Shown piece by piece: positions 62,951 to 64,000 of a stretch of DNA of 64,000 nt; the first letter of the stretch is position 1, and each line of letters starts with the position of its first letter. A model generated the notes under the pieces. That model saw only the letters and a list, made by a program, of their open reading frames with translations, was not told the DNA's origin and did no database searches. Source of the stretch: Zychaea mexicana (lineage: Eukaryota; Mucoromycota; Mucoromycetes; Mucorales; Lichtheimiaceae); NCBI RefSeq assembly GCF_025766255.1, contig NW_026516823.1, positions 1-64,000 of the forward strand, written 5' to 3'. Both the position numbers and the translations under genes were made by a program.

Positions 62951-63069
62951 TTTTTTAAGAAAGAAGCGGTAATTTAAAAGTATTTGTCACCTTAATTAAC
63001 CAAGTGGCTATAACATATCGTTCAATTGAGACTTGCCTATCATTTCATACTCATCGTCCACTATCCACC

Positions 63070-64000
63070 ATGCCCATATATTGTTGCGATAACTGCGATG
63101 AGACCTTTAGGTCTGCAATAAAGTACAAAAACCACGTCAAAGAACACAAGCGGGAACAGTGCCGTAGCAGCAGCAGTTCGCCTCCACCAGTTACTGCGTT
63201 GGTGTTAGCACCCGACCTAACGAATGCCGATCCCGGTACCTTGATGGGAAACGCTAATCTCGAGGTCCCTCCGGAGATCATTGCGGCTGATCGCGAAAGT
63301 GACAGCGTAGACCACGAGACCAGTGACAACGAAAGCTGTGGCGAAAATAACGACGAAGGTAGCGACGTCGAAGCTATGCTTCCACTTGAGGACGCGCCAA
63401 CTCGCATTAATGAAGGGGATGTCGAAGAAATCGATGTTTCAAATATCGAGCAGCAAGCCGAAGATAACAGATGGGATCTCGAACTATTGGCGATTGTTCT
63501 TAACTACAATCTTCCGAGGGATTGTCATGACAATCTGATTAGCTTAACTACAATCTTCCGAGGGATTGTCATGACAATCTGATTAGCTTTTGCAATCGCT
63601 TTGCGAAGCACTCTATCGACAGCTTCAGTAAGTAAATGAGTAGTGATCAATGTATATACATGTTAAACATTTTTCGTAGTGGAAAATCGCAGCTTTAAAG
63701 ACTTGTGTAGCCCATACTTGGCCAGCAAAAGGGCTGGATATATTTGCCCTATCAAGCCGAGGAATCTGGATATGTGCGCGGACGGATGTGTTCTTATCAC
63801 TGGCAGTCAAGACAAGTGCCCAAAGTGCGAGAAGCCTCGTTATTTGGAAAACGGGAAGCCTGCACAGGTCATGAGATATATCCCTATCTCACACCTTCTT
63901 GCAAGTTTGTTTGCCACCGCTACGAGTCGCGATACTTTAAGATTTGGCAACAAGAGTGTAGGAGAAGAAGGCGTCACGCCTGATATTGTTGATGGGCGTG
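63070..64000 (+). pseudogene. C2H2-finger/Tnp2-like transposase, cut by window end
   Basis: Starts MPIYCCDNCDETFRSAIKYK at 63070 in a strong context (CCACCATG); the first 30 residues are one C2H2 finger (C-x2-C-x12-H-x3-H pattern). An acidic disordered segment follows. A 44-bp tandem duplication (63502-63589) shifts the frame and brings a stop near 63581; with one copy the frame runs on to a donor near 63628 (CA/GTAAGT). After an intron the next exon reads YICPIKPRNLDMCADGCVLI, DKCPKCEKPRYLENG and VMRYIPISHLLASLF, with the Cys pattern and RYIPI block of Tnp2/CACTA-type transposase N-termini. The gene leaves the window at 64000. The family call is tentative. Confidence 0.6.
63502..63589 (+). 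repeat. 44-bp perfect tandem duplication
   Basis: Two identical 44-bp units at 63502-63545 and 63546-63589 (each starting AACTACAATCTTCCGAGGGA). 44 is not a multiple of three, so the second copy changes the reading frame. Confidence 0.95.

Overview
The window is nuclear DNA of a filamentous fungus, most likely Mucoromycota (Mucorales-like). The genes are rich in short introns (about 50-90 nt, GTAAGT-type donors, occasional TRCTAAY branch sites), gene spacing is tight, and the set is fungal/opisthokont: U2AF65, Erb1/BOP1, LAMTOR5, DAD1/Ost2, an Skn7-type HSF/response-regulator, DNA2, a BCS1-like AAA ATPase, PP2A-B56, URI, ribosomal protein eL33, a SAM-kinesin-13, a four-RRM Nrd1-like protein and a Mei2-like RRM protein. 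The genus cannot be fixed from sequence reading alone. Exon joins given here were found by hand from reading frame plus GT/AG (rarely GC/AG) signals.

Layout. 0.6-45 kb is an ordinary housekeeping region. EI24-like (-) and U2AF65 (+) are divergent; BOP1 (-) and HMCES (+) are divergent; then LAMTOR5 (-), DAD1 (-), a possible tiny gene (+), SKN7 (+), DNA2 (-), BCS1-like (-), PP2A-B56 (+) tail to tail with URI (-), eL33 (+), SAM-kinesin (-), a low-complexity hypothetical protein (+), Nrd1-like (+) and Mei2-like (-). About 2 kb of apparently gene-free DNA lies at 23.2-25.4 kb, and gaps of 1-2 kb at 30.7, 36.4, 39.9 and 45.1 kb.

46.8-64 kb is a different landscape, a nested graveyard of mobile elements. 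It holds: a LINE ORF1 with two CCHC knuckles (one in-frame TGA and a frame change); a MULE transposase remnant (-) head to head with a second MULE transposase (+); that second gene continues in frame, through introns, into a USP-like cysteine-peptidase domain and is followed on the same strand by an RTC4-like domain; a KDZ (Kyakuja-Dileera-Zisupton) transposase gene (-) carrying a 5'-truncated LINE exactly inside one of its introns, with a 14-bp target-site duplication; a Gln/Pro-rich pseudogene whose early stops all sit at codons one C-to-T change from Gln; a polypurine-biased minisatellite; and, at the right edge, a zinc-finger/Tnp2-like transposase gene broken by a 44-bp tandem duplication and cut by the window end.

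The most unusual item is the transposase + cysteine peptidase + RTC4-like assembly at 49.3-53.4 kb: the peptidase has a recognisable Cys box, His box and Asp, and the RTC4-like part looks intact. Host genes worth a second look are the HMCES homologue with two PCNA-box-like motifs, the URI homologue with four copies of an SRFK motif, and the SAM-domain kinesin-13 (KIF24-like architecture) in a presumably centriole-free lineage.
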